Of a DNA stretch of 64,000 bases, positions 1 through 12,479 are shown piece after piece. Each line of letters opens with the position of its first letter. Position 1 is the first letter of the stretch. Where the stretch lies: assembly GCA_000296795.1 (NCBI GenBank), contig BAFH01000003.1, positions 1,488,401 through 1,552,400 of the forward strand, in the 5' to 3' direction. Made by a program: the position numbers and the translations under genes. The DNA is from Candidatus Jettenia caeni. GTDB taxonomy: Bacteria > Planctomycetota > Brocadiia > Brocadiales > Brocadiaceae. The notes under the pieces are model-generated. The model did no database searches and had not been told where the DNA came from. It saw only the letters and a list, made by a program, of their open reading frames with translations.

Positions 1-2
1 GA

Positions 3-3000
3 GTTGATAATGATCAAAATCCAAATGAAAATGATGGCAAAGTATATGAAATATCTCTGCCTCCAATTTCGCCGGGCAATCAAGTACCCACGGTTGATGC
101 TGGATCCGACCAGACAATTATCTTACCGGCGGATGCCTCTCTGGATGGCTCTGTTTTTGATGATGGTCTGCCGAATCCTCCCGGTGCAGTGACCGTTACC
201 TGGAGTAAGATTCGCGGGCAAGGTATTGTTACCTTTGCTAATGCCAATGCTATTGATACGACTGCCAGCTTTCCGGAAGTGGGAACGTATGTGCTTCGCC
301 TGACTGTTGACGATGGTGAACTAATCAATAGCGATGATGTAACCATCGTTGTTTTGGGTAGAGGCGATGAAGAATTTGTAGACGTCAGGGTTGCAGCCAG
401 TACAGATGATGCGGAAGAGAAATCCACAGGTAATGTGGCGCTCACGAGCGCTGATCTCGAAATGGTTCTTGATGGAAGCGACCAGACCGTGGGGTTGCGC
501 TTCAATGGAATCAATATTCCAAAAAATGCCATAATTATTAATGCATATATTCAATTCAAGGCTGATGAGAGAAACTCGGAAGCAACTTCGCTTTCGATTC
601 AAGGCGAGAATGTTGATAATGCTACGACGTTTACCTCTGTTAGCAGGAATATATCATCCAGACCGAGGACAATAGCTGCGATATCATGGTTTCCTGCGCC
701 ATGGACAAAGCTGGGAGAGCTGGGTCTTAATCAGCGGACACCTGATATATCTTCGATTATTCAAGAGATTGTGAATCGGTCAGGTTGGTCTAGTGGTAAC
801 TCATTAGCAGTTATTATTAGCGGGACTGGGAAGCGTGTAGCCGATGCATTTAATGGGGATACAGGTGGGGCGCCCTTGCTTCATGCGGTATATTATTTAG
901 CAGATCACCAGCCGCCAATAGTTGATGCAGGACCGGATCAGACGATTGCACTGTCTGGCCATGCTATTTTAGATGGTACGGTATCTGATGATGGTTTACC
1001 GAGTCCGCCTGGATCAGTAATCACAACCTGGAGTCAAATTAGCGGGACTGGTGAAGTTACCTTTGGCGATATAAATGCCATAGATACAACGGCAAGCTTC
1101 TCAGAGGCAGGGACGTATGTGCTCCGCCTGACAGCCGATGATGGCGAGTTGATCGAAAGTGATGATATTACCGTTGTTGTTAACGGCGCCACTATGGTGA
1201 GAGAGATCCGGGTCTCAGCCAGCACAGATGATGCAGAAGAGAGGCCTTCAGGTAGCATGCTACTCTCCAGTACCGATCTGGATCTGGTATTTGATAAGTA
1301 CAATCAAATAATAGGTATACGTTTTAATGGGATTACTATTCCGGAAGGTGCTACTATTACAAATGCCTATATTCAGTTTAAGGCAGATGAGATAACCTCG
1401 GAGGCAACTTCACTAACGATTCAAGGCGAGCATGTTGATAATGCTACGGCGTTTACCTCTTCCATCGGGGATATATCGTCCAGGCCAAGAACAACAGCCG
1501 CAGTATCGTGGTCTCCTGCGCCGTGGACGACGGTGGGGGAAGTTGGCCCTAATCAACAGACGCCTGATATATCTTCGATTATTCAGGAAATTATGAACCG
1601 GCCGGGTTGGTTAAGCGGCAATTCGGTAGTAGTTATTTTCACGGGAACTGGTAAGCGCGTAGCAGAGGCATATGATGGGAATCAGGCAGAAGCGCCATTA
1701 CTCCATATTGAGTATAGCGTAGCCCAGGTTAATCAGTCTCCCACAGCTAATGCAGGGGCAGATCAATCGATCACCTTACCGGATAATGCAATCCTGAATG
1801 GTACCGTTACCGATGATGGCTTGCCGAATCCTCCTGGAGTAGTAACGGCAACCTGGGGTGTGGTGAGCGGTACAGGTACGGTAAGCTTCGGTGATGTGAA
1901 TGCCGTGGATACAACGGCAAGCTTCTCGGAGGCAGGGACGTATGTGCTGAGTCTAACGGCCGATGATGGTGAATTGAATACGAGCGATAAAGTAACCATC
2001 GAGGTAATACAGTCTATTGTGAATCAGCCACCAACGGTAGACGCAGGGGTAGATCAATCGATTACGTTACCGGATAGTGCAACATTGGATGGTACCGTAA
2101 CGGATGATGGTCTACCGACCGGCACCCTAACGGCAACCTGGGGTGTGGTGAGCGGTACAGGTACGGTAAGCTTCGGTGATGTGAATGCCGTGGATACAAC
2201 GGCGAGCTTCTCGGAGGCAGGTACGTATGTGCTGAGTCTAACGGCAGATGATGGAGAATTGAGTCCCAGCGATGAGATAACCATCGAGGTATCGAACCCT
2301 CCCATAGTGAATCAGCCACCAACGGTAGACGCAGGGGTAGATCAATCGATTACGTTACCGGATAGTGCAACATTGGATGGTACCGTAACGGATGATGGTC
2401 TACCGACCGGCACCCTAACGGCAACCTGGGGTGTGGTGAGCGGTACAGGTACGGTAAGCTTCGGTGATGTGAATGCCGTGGATACAACGGCGAGCTTCTC
2501 GGAGGCAGGTACGTATGTGCTGAGTCTAACGGCAGATGATGGAGAATTGAGTCCCAGCGATGAGATAACCATCGAGGTATCGAACCCTCCCATAGTGAAT
2601 CAGCCACCAACGGTAGACGCAGGGGTAGATCAATCGATTACGTTACCGGATAGTGCAACATTGGATGGTACCGTAACGGATGATGGTCTACCGACCGGCA
2701 CCCTAACGGTTACCTGGGGTGTGGTGAGCGGTACAGGTACGGTAAGCTTCGGTGATGTGAATGCCTTGGATACAACGGCGAGCTTCTCGGAGGCAGGTAC
2801 GTATGTGCTGAGTCTAACGGCAGATGATGGAGAGTTAATTACGAGTGATGAACTCAGTATCGAGGTATCGAACCCTCCCATAGTGAATCAGCCACCAACG
2901 GTAGACGCAGGGGTAGATCAATCGATTACGTTACCGGATAGTGCAACACTGGATGGTACCGTAACGGATGATGGTCTACCGACCGGCACCCTAACGGCAA

Positions 3001-6000
3001 CCTGGGGTGTGGTGAGCGGTACAGGTACGGTAAGCTTCGGTGATGTGAATGCCGTGGATACAACGGCAAGCTTCTCGGAGGCAGGGACGTATGTGCTGAG
3101 TCTAACGGCAGATGATGGAGAGTTAATTACGAGTGATGAACTCAGTATCGAGGTATCGAACCCTCCCATAGTGAATCAGCCACCAACGGTAGACGCAGGG
3201 GTAGATCAATCGATTACGTTACCGGATAGTGCAACACTGGATGGTACCGTAACGGATGATGGTCTACCGACCGGCACCCTAACGGCAACCTGGGGTGTGG
3301 TGAGCGGTACAGGTACGGTAAGCTTTGGTGATGTGAATGCCTTGGATACAACGGCGAGCTTCTCGGAGGCAGGTACGTATGTGCTGAGTCTAACGGCAGA
3401 TGATGGAGAGTTAATTACGAGTGATGAACTCAGTATCGAGGTATCGAACCCTCCCATAGTGAATCAGCCACCAACGGTAGACGCAGGGGTAGATCAATCG
3501 ATTACGTTACCGGATAGTGCAACATTGGATGGTACCGTAACGGATGATGGTCTACCGACCGGCACCCTAACGGCAACCTGGGGTGTGGTGAGCGGTACAG
3601 GTACGGTAAGCTTTGGTGATGTGAATGCCGTGGATACAACGGCGAGCTTCTCGGAGGCAGGTACGTATGTGCTGAGTCTAACGGCAGATGATGGAGAATT
3701 GAGTCCCAGCGATGAGATAACCATCGAGGTATCGAACCCTCCCATAGTGAATCAGCCACCAACGGTAGACGCAGGGGTAGATCAATCGATTACGTTACCG
3801 GATAGTGCAACATTGGATGGTACCGTAACGGATGATGGTCTACCGACCGGCACCCTAACGGCAACCTGGGGTGTGGTGAGCGGTACAGGTACGGTAAGCT
3901 TTGGTGATGTGAATGCCGTGGATACAACGGCGAGCTTCTCGGAGGCAGGTACGTATGTGCTGAGTCTAACGGCAGATGATGGAGAATTGAGTCCCAGCGA
4001 TGAGATAACCATCGAGGTATCGAACCCTCCCATAGTGAATCAGCCACCAACGGTAGACGCAGGGGTAGATCAATCGATTACGTTACCGGATAGTGCAACA
4101 TTGGATGGTACCGTAACGGATGATGGTCTACCGACCGGCACCCTAACGGCAACCTGGGGTGTGGTGAGCGGTACAGGTACGGTAAGCTTCGGTGATGTGA
4201 ATGCCGTGGATACAACGGCGAGCTTCTCGGAGGCAGGTACGTATGTGCTGAGTCTAACGGCAGATGATGGAGAATTGAGTCCCAGCGATGAGATAACCAT
4301 CGAGGTATCGAACCCTCCCATAGTGAATCAGCCACCAACGGTAGACGCAGGGGTAGATCAATCGATTACGTTACCGGATAGTGCAACATTGGATGGTACC
4401 GTAACGGATGATGGTCTACCGACCGGCACCCTAACGGTTACCTGGGGTGTGGTGAGCGGTACAGGTACGGTAAGCTTCGGTGATGTGAATGCCGTGGATA
4501 CAACGGCGAGCTTCTCGGAGGCAGGGACGTATGTGCTGAGTCTAACGGCAGATGATGGAGAGTTAATTACGAGTGATGAACTCAGTATCGAGGTATCGAA
4601 CCCTCCCATAGTGAATCAGCCACCAACGGTAGACGCAGGGGTAGATCAATCGATTACGTTACCGGATAGTGCAACATTGGATGGTACCGTAACGGATGAT
4701 GGTCTACCGACCGGCACCCTAACGGTTACCTGGGGTGTGGTGAGCGGTACAGGTACGGTAAGCTTCGGTGATGTGAATGCCGTGGATACAACGGCGAGCT
4801 TCTCGGAGGCAGGTACGTATGTGCTGAGTCTAACGGCAGATGATGGAGAGTTAATTACGAGTGATGAACTCAGTATCGAGGTATCGAACCCTCCCATAGT
4901 GAATCAGCCACCAACGGTAGACGCAGGGGTAGATCAATCGATTACGTTACCGGATAGTGCAACATTGGATGGTACCGTAACGGATGATGGTCTACCGACC
5001 GGCACCCTAACGGCTACCTGGGGTGTGGTGAGCGGTACAGGTACGGTAAGCTTCGGTGATGTGAATGCCGTGGATACAACGGCGAGCTTCTCGGAGGCAG
5101 GTACGTATGTGCTGAGTCTAACGGCAGATGATGGAGAGTTAATTACCAGTGATGAAATCAGTATCGAGGTATCGAACCCTCCCATAGTGAATCAGCCACC
5201 AACGGTAGACGCAGGGGTAGATCAATCGATTACGTTACCGGATAGTGCAACATTGGATGGTACCGTAACGGATGATGGTCTACCGACCGGCACCCTAACG
5301 GCTACCTGGGGTGTGGTGAGCGGTACAGGTACGGTAAGCTTCGGTGATGTGAATGCCGTGGATACAACGGCGAGCTTCTCGGAGGCAGGTACGTATGTGC
5401 TGAGTCTAACGGCAGATGATGGAGAGTTAATTACGAGTGATGAACTCAGTATCGAGGTATCGAACCCTCCCATAGTGAATCAGCCACCAACGGTAGACGC
5501 AGGGGTAGATCAATCGATTACGTTACCGGATAGTGCAACATTGGATGGTACCGTAACGGATGATGGTCTACCGACCGGCACCCTAACGGCAACCTGGGGT
5601 GTGGTGAGCGGTACAGGTACGGTAAGCTTCGGTGATGTGAATGCCGTGGATACAACGGCGAGCTTCTCGGAGGCAGGTACGTATGTGCTGAGTCTAACGG
5701 CAGATGATGGAGAATTGAGTCCCAGCGATGAGATAACCATCGAGGTATCGAACCCTCCCATAGTGAATCAGCCACCAACGGTAGACGCAGGGGTAGATCA
5801 ATCGATTACGTTACCGGATAGTGCAACATTGGATGGTACCGTAACGGATGATGGTCTACCGACCGGCACCCTAACGGTTACCTGGGGTGTGGTGAGCGGT
5901 ACAGGTACGGTAAGCTTCGGTGATGTGAATGCCTTGGATACAACGGCGAGCTTCTCGGAGGCAGGTACGTATGTGCTGAGTCTAACGGCAGATGATGGAG

Positions 6001-9000
6001 AGTTAATTACGAGTGATGAACTCAGTATCGAGGTATCGAACCCTCCCATAGTGAATCAGCCACCAACGGTAGACGCAGGGGTAGATCAATCGATTACGTT
6101 ACCGGATAGTGCAACATTGGATGGTACCGTAACGGATGATGGTCTACCGACCGGCACCCTAACGGCAACCTGGGGTGTGGTGAGCGGTACAGGTACGGTA
6201 AGCTTTGGTGATGTGAATGCCTTGGATACAACGGCGAGCTTCTCGGAGGCAGGTACGTATGTGCTGAGTCTAACGGCAGATGATGGAGAGTTAATTACGA
6301 GTGATGAACTCAGTATCGAGGTATCGAACCCTCCCATAGTGAATCAGCCACCAACGGTAGACGCAGGGGTAGATCAATCGATTACGTTACCGGATAGTGC
6401 AACATTGGATGGTACCGTAACGGATGATGGTCTACCGACCGGCACCCTAACGGCAACCTGGGGTGTGGTGAGCGGTACAGGTACGGTAAGCTTCGGTGAT
6501 GTGAATGCCGTGGATACAACGGCGAGCTTCTCGGAGGCAGGTACGTATGTGCTGAGTCTAACGGCAGATGATGGAGAATTGAGTCCCAGCGATGAGATAA
6601 CCATCGAGGTATCGAACCCTCCCATAGTGAATCAGCCACCAACGGTAGACGCAGGGGTAGATCAATCGATTACGTTACCGGATAGTGCAACATTGGATGG
6701 TACCGTAACGGATGATGGTCTACCGACCGGCACCCTAACGGTTACCTGGGGTGTGGTGAGCGGTACAGGTACGGTAAGCTTCGGTGATGTGAATGCCGTG
6801 GATACAACGGCGAGCTTCTCGGAGGCAGGGACGTATGTGCTGAGTCTAACGGCAGATGATGGAGAATTGAGTCCCAGCGATGAGATAACCATCGAGGTAT
6901 CGAACCCTCCCATAGTGAATCAGCCACCAACGGTAGACGCAGGGGTAGATCAATCGATTACGTTACCGGATAGTGCAACATTGGATGGTACCGTAACGGA
7001 TGATGGTCTACCGACCGGCACCCTAACGGCAACCTGGGGTGTGGTGAGCGGTACAGGTACGGTAAGCTTCGGTGATGTGAATGCCGTGGATACAACGGCG
7101 AGCTTCTCGGAGGCAGGGACGTATGTGCTGAGTCTAACGGCAGATGATGGAGAATTGAGTCCCAGCGATGAGATAACCATCGAGGTATCGAACCCTCCCA
7201 TAGTGAATCAGCCACCAACGGTAGACGCAGGGGTAGATCAATCGATTACGTTACCGGATAGTGCAACATTGGATGGTACCGTAACGGATGATGGTCTACC
7301 GACCGGCACCCTAACGGCAACCTGGGGTGTGGTGAGCGGTACAGGTACGGTAAGCTTCGGTGATGTGAATGCCGTGGATACAACGGCGAGCTTCTCGGAG
7401 GCAGGGACGTATGTGCTGAGTCTAACGGCAGATGATGGAGAGTTAATTACGAGTGATGAACTCAGTATCGAGGTATCGAACCCTCCCATAGTGAATCAGC
7501 CACCAACGGTAGATGCAGGGGTAGATCAATCGATTACGTTACCGGATAGTGCAACATTGGATGGTACCGTAACGGATGATGGTCTACCGACCGGCACCCT
7601 AACGGTTACCTGGGGTGTGGTGAGCGGTACAGGTACGGTAAGCTTCGGTGATGTGAATGCCGTGGATACAACGGCAAGCTTCTCGGAGGCAGGGACGTAT
7701 GTGCTGAGTCTAACGGCAGATGATGGAGAATTGAGTCCCAGCGATGAGATAACCATCGAGGTATCGAACCCTCCCATAGTGAATCAGCCACCAACGGTAG
7801 ACGCAGGGGTAGATCAATCGATTACGTTACCGGATAGTGCAACATTGGATGGTACCGTAACGGATGATGGTCTACCGACCGGCACCCTAACGGCAACCTG
7901 GGGTGTGGTGAGCGGTACAGGTACGGTAAGCTTTGGTGATGTGAATGCCGTGGATACAACGGCGAGCTTCTCGGAGGCAGGGACGTATGTGCTGAGTCTA
8001 ACGGCAGATGATGGAGAGTTAATTACGAGTGATGAACTCAGTATCGAGGTATCGAACCCTCCTATAGTGAATCAGCCACCAACGGTAGACGCAGGGGTAG
8101 ATCAATCGATTACGTTACCGGATAGTGCAACATTGGATGGTACCGTAACGGATGATGGTCTACCGACCGGCACCCTAACGGCAACCTGGGGTGTGGTGAG
8201 CGGTACAGGTACGGTAAGCTTCGGTGATGTGAATGCCGTGGATACAACGGCGAGCTTCTCGGAGGCAGGGACGTATGTGCTGAGTCTAACGGCAGATGAT
8301 GGAGAGTTAATTACGAGTGATGAACTCAGTATCGAGGTATCGAACCCTCCCATAGTGAATCAGCCACCAACGGTAGACGCAGGGGTAGATCAATCGATTA
8401 CGTTACCGGATAGTGCAATCCTGGATGGAACGGTGACAGATGATGGTCTACCGACCGGCACCCTAACGGCAACCTGGGGTGTGGTGAGCGGTACAGGTAC
8501 GGTAAGCTTCGGTGATGTGAATGCCGTGGATACAACGGCGAGCTTCTCGGAGGCAGGGACGTATGTGCTGAGTCTAACGGCAGATGATGGAGAATTGAGT
8601 CCCAGCGATGAGATAACCATCGAGGTATCGAACCCTCCCATAGTGAATCAGCCACCAACGGTAGACGCAGGGGTAGATCAATCGATTACGTTACCGGATA
8701 GTGCAACATTGGATGGTACCGTAACGGATGATGGTCTACCGACCGGCACCCTAACGGCAACCTGGGGTGTGGTGAGCGGTACAGGTACGGTAAGCTTCGG
8801 TGATGTGAATGCCGTGGATACAACGGCAAGCTTCTCGGAGGCAGGGACGTATGTGCTGAGTCTAACGGCAGATGATGGAGAGTTAATTACGAGTGATGAA
8901 CTCAGTATCGAGGTATCGAACCCTCCCATAGTGAATCAGCCACCAACGGTAGACGCAGGGGTAGATCAATCGATTACGTTACCGGATAGTGCAACATTGG

Positions 9001-10574
9001 ATGGTACCGTAACGGATGATGGTCTACCGACCGGCACCCTAACGGCAACCTGGGGTGTGGTGAGCGGTACAGGTACGGTAAGCTTCGGTGATGTGAATGC
9101 CGTGGATACAACGGCAAGCTTCTCGGAGGCCGGTACGTATGTGCTGCAACTAACGGCCGATGATGGCGACTTAATGACGAGTGATGCGGTGACCGTTGTT
9201 GTTAATAACAGTGCTACCTTAGTGAGAGAGATCCGGGTTGTAGCCAGTACAGATGATGCAGAAGAGAGGCCTTCGGGTAGCATGCTACTCTCCAGTACGG
9301 ATCTCGATCTGGTCTTTGATAAGTACAATCAGGTGATAGGTATACGTTTTAATGGGGTTGATATTCCGAAAAATGCTACTATTACAAATGCCTATATTCA
9401 GTTTAAGGCAGATGAGATAACCTCGGAGGCGACTTCGCTAACGATTCAGGGTGAAGATGTTGATAATGCCGTGGCGTTTGCCGCCGTTAGCAGGAATATA
9501 TCATTAAGGCCAAGAACAACAGCCGCAGTATCGTGGTCTCCTGCGCCGTGGACGACGGTGGGGGAAGTTGGCCCTAATCAACAGACGCCTGATATATCTT
9601 CGATTATTCAGGAAATTATGAACCGGCCGGGTTGGTCAAGCGGCAATTCGGTGGTAGTTATTTTCACGGGAACTGGTAAGCGCGTAGCAGAGGCATATGA
9701 TGGGAATCAGGCAGAAGCGCCATTACTCCATATTGAGTATAGCGTAGCCCAGGGTAATCAATCTCCCACAGTTAATGCAGGGGCAGATCAATCGATTACC
9801 TTACCGGATAATGCAATCCTGAATGGTACCGTTACCGATGATGGCTTGCCGAATCCTCCTGGAGTAGTAACGACTACCTGGAGTGTGGTCAGTGGTCCTG
9901 GCACCGTTACCTTTGGCAATGCGAATGTCGTGGACACAACGGCAAGCTTCTCAGAGACAGGGACGTATGTGCTGAGTCTAACGGCCGATGATAGCGCTTT
10001 AAATATGAGTGATGAGATAACCGTTGTTGTTAATAACGATGCTACTACAGTGAGAGAGATTCGAGTTACGGCCGGTTCAGATGATGCGGAAGAGAGGTCT
10101 TCAGGTAGTGTGATACTTTCCAGTACGGATCTCGATCTGGTATTTGATAAGAACAATCAGACGATAGGTATGCGTTTTAATGGGGTTGATATTCCGAAAA
10201 ATGCTACTATTATAAATGCCTATATTCAATTTAAGGTGGATGAGATAACCTCAGAGGCGACTTCGCTAACGATTCAGGGTGAAGATGTTGATAATGCGGT
10301 GACGTTTGCCGCCGTTAGTATGAATATATCATCAAGGCCAAGAACAACAGCCGCAGTATCGTGGTCTCCCGTGCCATGGACAACCGTGGGAGTATCCGGT
10401 TCTGATCAGCAGACATCTGATATATCTTCTGTTATTCAGGAGATTGTGAACCGTTCTGGTTGGTCAAATGGTAACTCTCTGGTAGTTATTATCACGGGGA
10501 CTGGTAGGCGTACGGCTGAATCGTATGAGGGAAGCCAATCTGGCGCACCCTTGCTCCATGTGGTGTATCATTAG
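3..10574 (+). CDS. Giant repetitive PKD-domain surface protein (5' end outside window)
   Basis: The frame is open from the first bases of the window, so this is the C-terminal ~3,520 residues of a larger protein; the GTG at 189 is internal. It holds 29 PKD-like beta-sandwich domains (core pattern PTVDAGxDQSITLP, [23 protein letters not shown]). Order: PKD, beta module, PKD, beta module, PKD, 25 near-identical PKD units, beta module, PKD, beta module, then stop. The four ~175-residue beta modules (about 355-895, 1190-1720, 9217-9745, 10045-10571) share SxDDAEE, IPxxATIxNAYIQFK, SWSPAPW and GTGKRxAExYDG; I know this module from other bacterial secreted proteins but not by function. No sorting signal or membrane segment is visible at the C-terminus. 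Such chains are usually extracellular or cell-surface proteins acting in adhesion or matrix; that role is inference. Confidence 0.9.
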   Translation, partial: VDNDQNPNENDGKVYEISLPPISPGNQVPTVDAGSDQTIILPADASLDGSVFDDGLPNPPGAVTVTWSKIRGQGIVTFANANAIDTTASFPEVGTYVLRLTVDDGELINSDDVTIVVLGRGDEEFVDVRVAASTDDAEEKSTGNVALTSADLEMVLDGSDQTVGLRFNGINIPKNAIIINAYIQFKADERNSEATSLSIQGENVDNATTFTSVSRNISSRPRTIAAISWFPAPWTKLGELGLNQRTPDISSIIQEIVNRSGWSSGNSLAVIISGTGKRVADAFNGDTGGAPLLHAVYYLADHQPPIVDAGPDQTIALSGHAILDGTVSDDGLPSPPGSVITTWSQISGTGEVTFGDINAIDTTASFSEAGTYVLRLTADDGELIESDDITVVVNGATMVREIRVSASTDDAEERPSGSMLLSSTDLDLVFDKYNQIIGIRFNGITIPEGATITNAYIQFKADEITSEATSLTIQGEHVDNATAFTSSIGDISSRPRTTAAVSWSPAPWTTVGEVGPNQQTPDISSIIQEIMNRPGWLSGNSVVVIFTGTGKRVAEAYDGNQAEAPLLHIEYSVAQVNQSPTANAGADQSITLPDNAILNGTVTDDGLPNPPGVVTATWGVVSGTGTVSFGDVNAVDTTASFSEAGTYVLSLTADDGELNTSDKVTIEVIQSIVNQPPTVDAGVDQSITLPDSATLDGTVTDDGLPTGTLTATWGVVSGTGTVSFGDVNAVDTTASFSEAGTYVLSLTADDGELSPSDEITIEVSNPPIVNQPPTVDAGVDQSITLPDSATLDGTVTDDGLPTGTLTATWGVVSGTGTVSFGDVNAVDTTASFSEAGTYVLSLTADDGELSPSDEITIEVSNPPIVNQPPTVDAGVDQSITLPDSATLDGTVTDDGLPTGTLTVTWGVVSGTGTVSFGDVNALDTTASFSEAGTYVLSLTADDGELITSDELSIEVSNPPIVNQPPTVDAGVDQSITLPDSATLDGTVTDDGLPTGTLTATWGVVSGTGTVSFGDVNAVDTTASFSEAGTYVLSLTADDGELITSDELSIEVSNPPIVNQPPTVDAGVDQSITLPDSATLDGTVTDDGLPTGTLTATWGVVSGTGTVSFGDVNALDTTASFSEAGTYVLSLTADDGELITSDELSIEVSNPPIVNQPPTVDAGVDQSITLPDSATLDGTVTDDGLPTGTLTATWGVVSGTGTVSFGDVNAVDTTASFSEAGTYVLSLTADDGELSPSDEITIEVSNPPIVNQPPTVDAGVDQSITLPDSATLDGTVTDDGLPTGTLTATWGVVSGTGTVSFGDVNAVDTTASFSEAGTYVLSLTADDGELSPSDEITIEVSNPPIVNQPPTVDAGVDQSITLPDSATLDGTVTDDGLPTGTLTATWGVVSGTGTVSFGDVNAVDTTASFSEAGTYVLSLTADDGELSPSDEITIEVSNPPIVNQPPTVDAGVDQSITLPDSATLDGTVTDDGLPTGTLTVTWGVVSGTGTVSFGDVNAVDTTASFSEAGTYVLSLTADDGELITSDELSIEVSNPPIVNQPPTVDAGVDQSITLPDSATLDGTVTDDGLPTGTLTVTWGVVSGTGTVSFGDVNAVDTTASFSEAGTYVLSLTADDGELITSDELSIEVSNPPIVNQPPTVDAGVDQSITLPDSATLDGTVTDDGLPTGTLTATWGVVSGTGTVSFGDVNAVDTTASFSEAGTYVLSLTADDGELITSDEISIEVSNPPIVNQPPTVDAGVDQSITLPDSATLDGTVTDDGLPTGTLTATWGVVSGTGTVSFGDVNAVDTTASFSEAGTYVLSLTADDGELITSDELSIEVSNPPIVNQPPTVDAGVDQSITLPDSATLDGTVTDDGLPTGTLTATWGVVSGTGTVSFGDVNAVDTTASFSEAGTYVLSLTADDGELSPSDEITIEVSNPPIVNQPPTVDAGVDQSITLPDSATLDGTVTDDGLPTGTLTVTWGVVSGTGTVSFGDVNALDTTASFSEAGTYVLSLTADDGELITSDELSIEVSNPPIVNQPPTVDAGVDQSITLPDSATLDGTVTDDGLPTGTLTATWGVVSGTGTVSFGDVNALDTTASFSEAGTYVLSLTADDGELITSDELSIEVSNPPIVNQPPTVDAGVDQSITLPDSATLDGTVTDDGLPTGTLTATWGVVSGTGTVSFGDVNAVDTTASFSEAGTYVLSLTADDGELSPSDEITIEVSNPPIVNQPPTVDAGVDQSITLPDSATLDGTVTDDGLPTGTLTVTWGVVSGTGTVSFGDVNAVDTTASFSEAGTYVLSLTADDGELSPSDEITIEVSNPPIVNQPPTVDAGVDQSITLPDSATLDGTVTDDGLPTGTLTATWGVVSGTGTVSFGDVNAVDTTASFSEAGTYVLSLTADDGELSPSDEITIEVSNPPIVNQPPTVDAGVDQSITLPDSATLDGTVTDDGLPTGTLTATWGVVSGTGTVSFGDVNAVDTTASFSEAGTYVLSLTADDGELITSDELSIEVSNPPIVNQPPTVDAGVDQSITLPDSATLDGTVTDDGLPTGTLTVTWGVVSGTGTVSFGDVNAVDTTASFSEAGTYVLSLTADDGELSPSDEITIEVSNPPIVNQPPTVDAGVDQSITLPDSATLDGTVTDDGLPTGTLTATWGVVSGTGTVSFGDVNAVDTTASFSEAGTYVLSLTADDGELITSDELSIEVSNPPIVNQPPTVDAGVDQSITLPDSATLDGTVTDDGLPTGTLTATWGVVSGTGTVSFGDVNAVDTTASFSEAGTYVLSLTADDGELITSDELSIEVSNPPIVNQPPTVDAGVDQSITLPDSAILDGTVTDDGLPTGTLTATWGVVSGTGTVSFGDVNAVDTTASFSEAGTYVLSLTADDGELSPSDEITIEVSNPPIVNQPPTVDAGVDQSITLPDSATLDGTVTDDGLPTGTLTATWGVVSGTGTVSFGDVNAVDTTASFSEAGTYVLSLTADDGELITSDELSIEVSNPPIVNQPPTVDAGVDQSITLPDSATLDGTVTDDGLPTGTLTATWGVVSGTGTVSFGDVNAVDTTASFSEAGTYVLQLTADDGDLMTSDAVTVVVNNSATLVREIRVVASTDDAEERPSGSMLLSSTDLDLVFDKYNQVIGIRFNGVDIPKNATITNAYIQFKADEITSEATSLTIQGEDVDNAVAFAAVSRNISLRPRTTAAVSWSPAPWTTVGEVGPNQQTPDISSIIQEIMNRPGWSSGNSVVVIFTGTGKRVAEAYDGNQAEAPLLHIEYSVAQGNQSPTVNAGADQSITLPDNAILNGTVTDDGLPNPPGVVTTTWSVVSGPGTVTFGNANVVDTTASFSETGTYVLSLTADDSALNMSDEITVVVNNDATTVREIRVTAGSDDAEERSSGSVILSSTDLDLVFDKNNQTIGMRFNGVDIPKNATIINAYIQFKVDEITSEATSLTIQGEDVDNAVTFAAVSMNISSRPRTTAAVSWSPVPWTTVGVSGSDQQTSDISSVIQEIVNRSGWSNGNSLVVIITGTGRRTAESYEGSQSGAPLLHVVYH
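2016..9215 (+). repeat. Tandem array of 25 x 288-bp units inside the giant gene
   Basis: Twenty-five units of exactly 288 bp (96 codons) follow one another without indels. Units differ at only a few positions: TLTATW or TLTVTW, NAVDTT or NALDTT, a C/T silent change in the AGCTTYGGTGAT stretch, and a cassette encoding either SPSDEIT or ITSDELS. The last unit diverges into [10 protein letters not shown] and one late unit (about 8390-8440) carries a divergent [10 protein letters not shown] coding stretch. Near-identity at silent sites indicates recent expansion or gene conversion. Copy number may be wrong in a short-read assembly. Confidence 0.95.
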
Positions 10575-10739
10575 GAAACCATCGACTGATCTCTATATCA
10601 ATGAATACTATCTCTATTGCCGTAATTCATAATTCATAATATAATTTGAGTTAATCTTTTTTTGAGGAAAGCTTAAAAAAACAGAAACACTCCGGACTTT
10701 TTGAAGTATTAATCATTCCTGGAAGAAGTTACAATTTCC

Positions 10740-10767
10740 TTGCACAAAAAAGTATTTTTTGTATAAT
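10740..10767 (+). promoter_or_regulatory. Sigma-70-type promoter for tRNA-Ser
   Basis: TTGCAC (10740-10745), a 16-bp spacer and TATAAT (10762-10767) lie about 90 bp ahead of tRNA-Ser. The rest of 10575-10855 is AT-rich and shows nothing else I can support. Confidence 0.6.
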
Positions 10768-10855
10768 GAAATTTCTTGATACAGGGGGATATTCATCACT
10801 ATATTTAAACGAAAGGTAATTACTTGTTATAAGGCTTGCGTTTTAAACGAACTTT

Positions 10856-10948
10856 GGAGAGGTGGCTGAGCGGCTTAAAGCGACGGTTTGCTAAACCGTT
10901 GTAGGGACTAAATCCCTACCCCGGGTTCGAATCCCGGCCTCTCCGCCA
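10856..10948 (+). tRNA. tRNA-Ser (anticodon GCT)
   Basis: A full cloverleaf can be drawn: acceptor GGAGAGG/CCTCTCC, discriminator G, encoded CCA, and a long variable arm (GTAGGGACTAAATCCCTAC) typical of class II serine tRNAs. The anticodon stem ACGGT/ACCGT closes the loop TTGCTAA, giving anticodon GCT at 10890-10892, which reads AGC and AGT. Confidence 0.96.
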
Positions 10949-11015
10949 TATCTTTATCATAGTACGTACAGGCCCCGCCTCAGATATTTTCAATACATAA
11001 CCGAATGCCGAGTTG

Positions 11016-11510
11016 ATGAAGATTGGGATTATTGCAGATACACACGATAATATTATTGCTATTCAAAAGGCTGTTTATTTTTTTAACACACAAGACCTAC
11101 AATACGTCATTCATGCAGGTGATTATGTTGCCCCGTTTTCTTTAAAGGAATTCATGAAGGTGAAGACAAAATTTGTAGGGGTATTCGGGAATAATGATGG
11201 TGAGCGAAAGGGGTTGCTGAGCGTTTGTAAAAATATTCATGAACCGCCTTACGATATACTCCTCGGCGGTAAACATATTGTAGTAACCCATATGCTTGAC
11301 TGTCTTTCAAAAAGATCTAAAATGAATACTGATATTATTATCAGCGCCCATACCCATATTCCAGAAATCAAAAAGGAAAATCCTGTCTATATTAATCCCG
11401 GAGAATGTTGTGGATGGTTACATGGGAGGAGTACGGTAGCAGTGTTAGATCTTGAAGTATCTCGCGCAGAGATTATAGACCTGTCAAACGTATCTCCGGA
11501 TATTATGTAA
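11016..11510 (+). CDS. YfcE/MJ0936-type metallophosphodiesterase
   Basis: A 164-residue calcineurin-like phosphoesterase of the small YfcE/MJ0936 group. Metal-site motifs are in order: IADTHDN near the N-terminus, HAGD, GNND, THM and SAHTHIP, followed by the INPGE stretch common in this family. The family hydrolyses phosphodiesters with Mn or similar metals; the physiological substrate is unknown. An in-frame TTG lies directly before the chosen ATG. The stop codon overlaps the ATG of the next gene by one base (TAATG), suggesting coupled translation with the PEGA lipoprotein. Confidence 0.85.
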   Translation: MKIGIIADTHDNIIAIQKAVYFFNTQDLQYVIHAGDYVAPFSLKEFMKVKTKFVGVFGNNDGERKGLLSVCKNIHEPPYDILLGGKHIVVTHMLDCLSKRSKMNTDIIISAHTHIPEIKKENPVYINPGECCGWLHGRSTVAVLDLEVSRAEIIDLSNVSPDIM

Positions 11511-11968
11511 TGTACGGGCAATTATTTAAACAAATAACCCGGTTTGTTATAACCGGTTTATTCTGGTGTGCTACGCTCTGTGGATGTGTATTGCGATCTC
11601 TTACCGTTGATTCTAATCCTCCGGGCGCTGTAGTTTATTTAGACGATAAACCGATTGGTGAAACACCCGTTACAACTGAGTTCACCTATTACGGGACCCG
11701 AAAGATTACCCTGGAAAAAACAGATGCAGAGGGCAGGCTTCTCTATGAGAGAAAGATTGCATACGAAAAAATCAAAGCCCCTGTCTATCAGATTTTTCCC
11801 ATAGACTTTTTTTTTGAATTAATAATCCCCGTAAAACTAAAGGATGAGCATTATTTTAATTATCAATTGGACCCCTTAAAGCAGATACCTGTTGAAGAAC
11901 TCCGGAAGGAGGTTATGAGAAACGCCGAAGAATTGCGGGATCAACTCCAGGAACCCACAGTTCAATAA
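11510..11968 (+). CDS. PEGA-domain lipoprotein
   Basis: A 152-residue protein. The N-terminus has a hydrophobic stretch ending in a lipobox-like LCGC at about residue 26, so it is probably lipidated. A PEGA-type domain follows (LTVDSNPPGAVVYLDDKPIG, then ETPVTTEF), a beta-rich fold of cell-envelope proteins. The C-terminal ~40 residues are charged and helical. Translation is coupled to the phosphoesterase upstream. Its 3' end overlaps the convergent nitroreductase gene by 7 bp. The exact role is unknown. Confidence 0.75.
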   Translation: MYGQLFKQITRFVITGLFWCATLCGCVLRSLTVDSNPPGAVVYLDDKPIGETPVTTEFTYYGTRKITLEKTDAEGRLLYERKIAYEKIKAPVYQIFPIDFFFELIIPVKLKDEHYFNYQLDPLKQIPVEELRKEVMRNAEELRDQLQEPTVQ

Positions 11969-12468
11969 ATATATTTTATCATTTCTTCTAACGGTTTGCG
12001 GTACGTTGGTTCCGGGGTGTTTAATGGATATCCAAGAGGAGTTATTGCTATCGGCTCGACTCCTGCCGGGAGATTGAGAATGGATTTTAAGAGGGGCGCT
12101 TTAAAAGCGGCAATCCAGCATGTGCCTAATCCCTCAGCCGTTGCAGCAAGAATGAGATGGTCCATCACGATTGTTGCATCAATATCTGCATAGTTTTTTC
12201 CATCGCTTCGTTTCCATGCCCTTTCCGGAATACTGCAGACACAGATAATCACGGGAGCTGTATAAAACCATTCCTCCTGGTATGCCATTTTTAACTGTTG
12301 TTTTATCTTCTCATCCTTAATAACTACACAAAAAACAGGCTGCCTGTTGGCAGCGCTTGGGGCAAACCGCACAGTCTCCAATATCCGATGTACCTTCTCC
12401 TCTTCAATAGGCTCCGGCTTATAGGAACGTATACTCCGCCTTTTCTTCATAATCTCATAAATATCCAT
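11962..12468 (-). CDS. Nitroreductase-family FMN protein
   Basis: A 168-residue member of the nitroreductase (FMN-dependent NAD(P)H oxidoreductase) family. It begins MDIYEIMKKRRSIRSYKPEP, where the RRSIR motif contacts FMN. Further family landmarks are RFAPSAANRQP, the central DATIVMDHLILAATAEGLGTCW, and the C-terminal PLGYP. The start was moved 11 codons downstream of the longest frame because AAGGGA sits about 7 bp before this ATG. The substrate cannot be read from the sequence. The gene follows the HAD hydrolase gene by 11 bp, so the two are probably co-transcribed. Confidence 0.85.
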   Translation of the reverse strand: MDIYEIMKKRRSIRSYKPEPIEEEKVHRILETVRFAPSAANRQPVFCVVIKDEKIKQQLKMAYQEEWFYTAPVIICVCSIPERAWKRSDGKNYADIDATIVMDHLILAATAEGLGTCWIAAFKAPLLKSILNLPAGVEPIAITPLGYPLNTPEPTYRKPLEEMIKYIY

Positions 12469-12479
12469 AGTATTTTCCC

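Noticed and set aside
2016-9215. Regular repeats considered as a CRISPR array
   Set aside because: The units are 288 bp, coding and have no unique spacers.
2054-9328. Dozens of minus-strand open frames of 83-122 residues across the tandem array
   Set aside because: They repeat with the 288-bp period and mirror the coding strand; they are shadows of the repeat.
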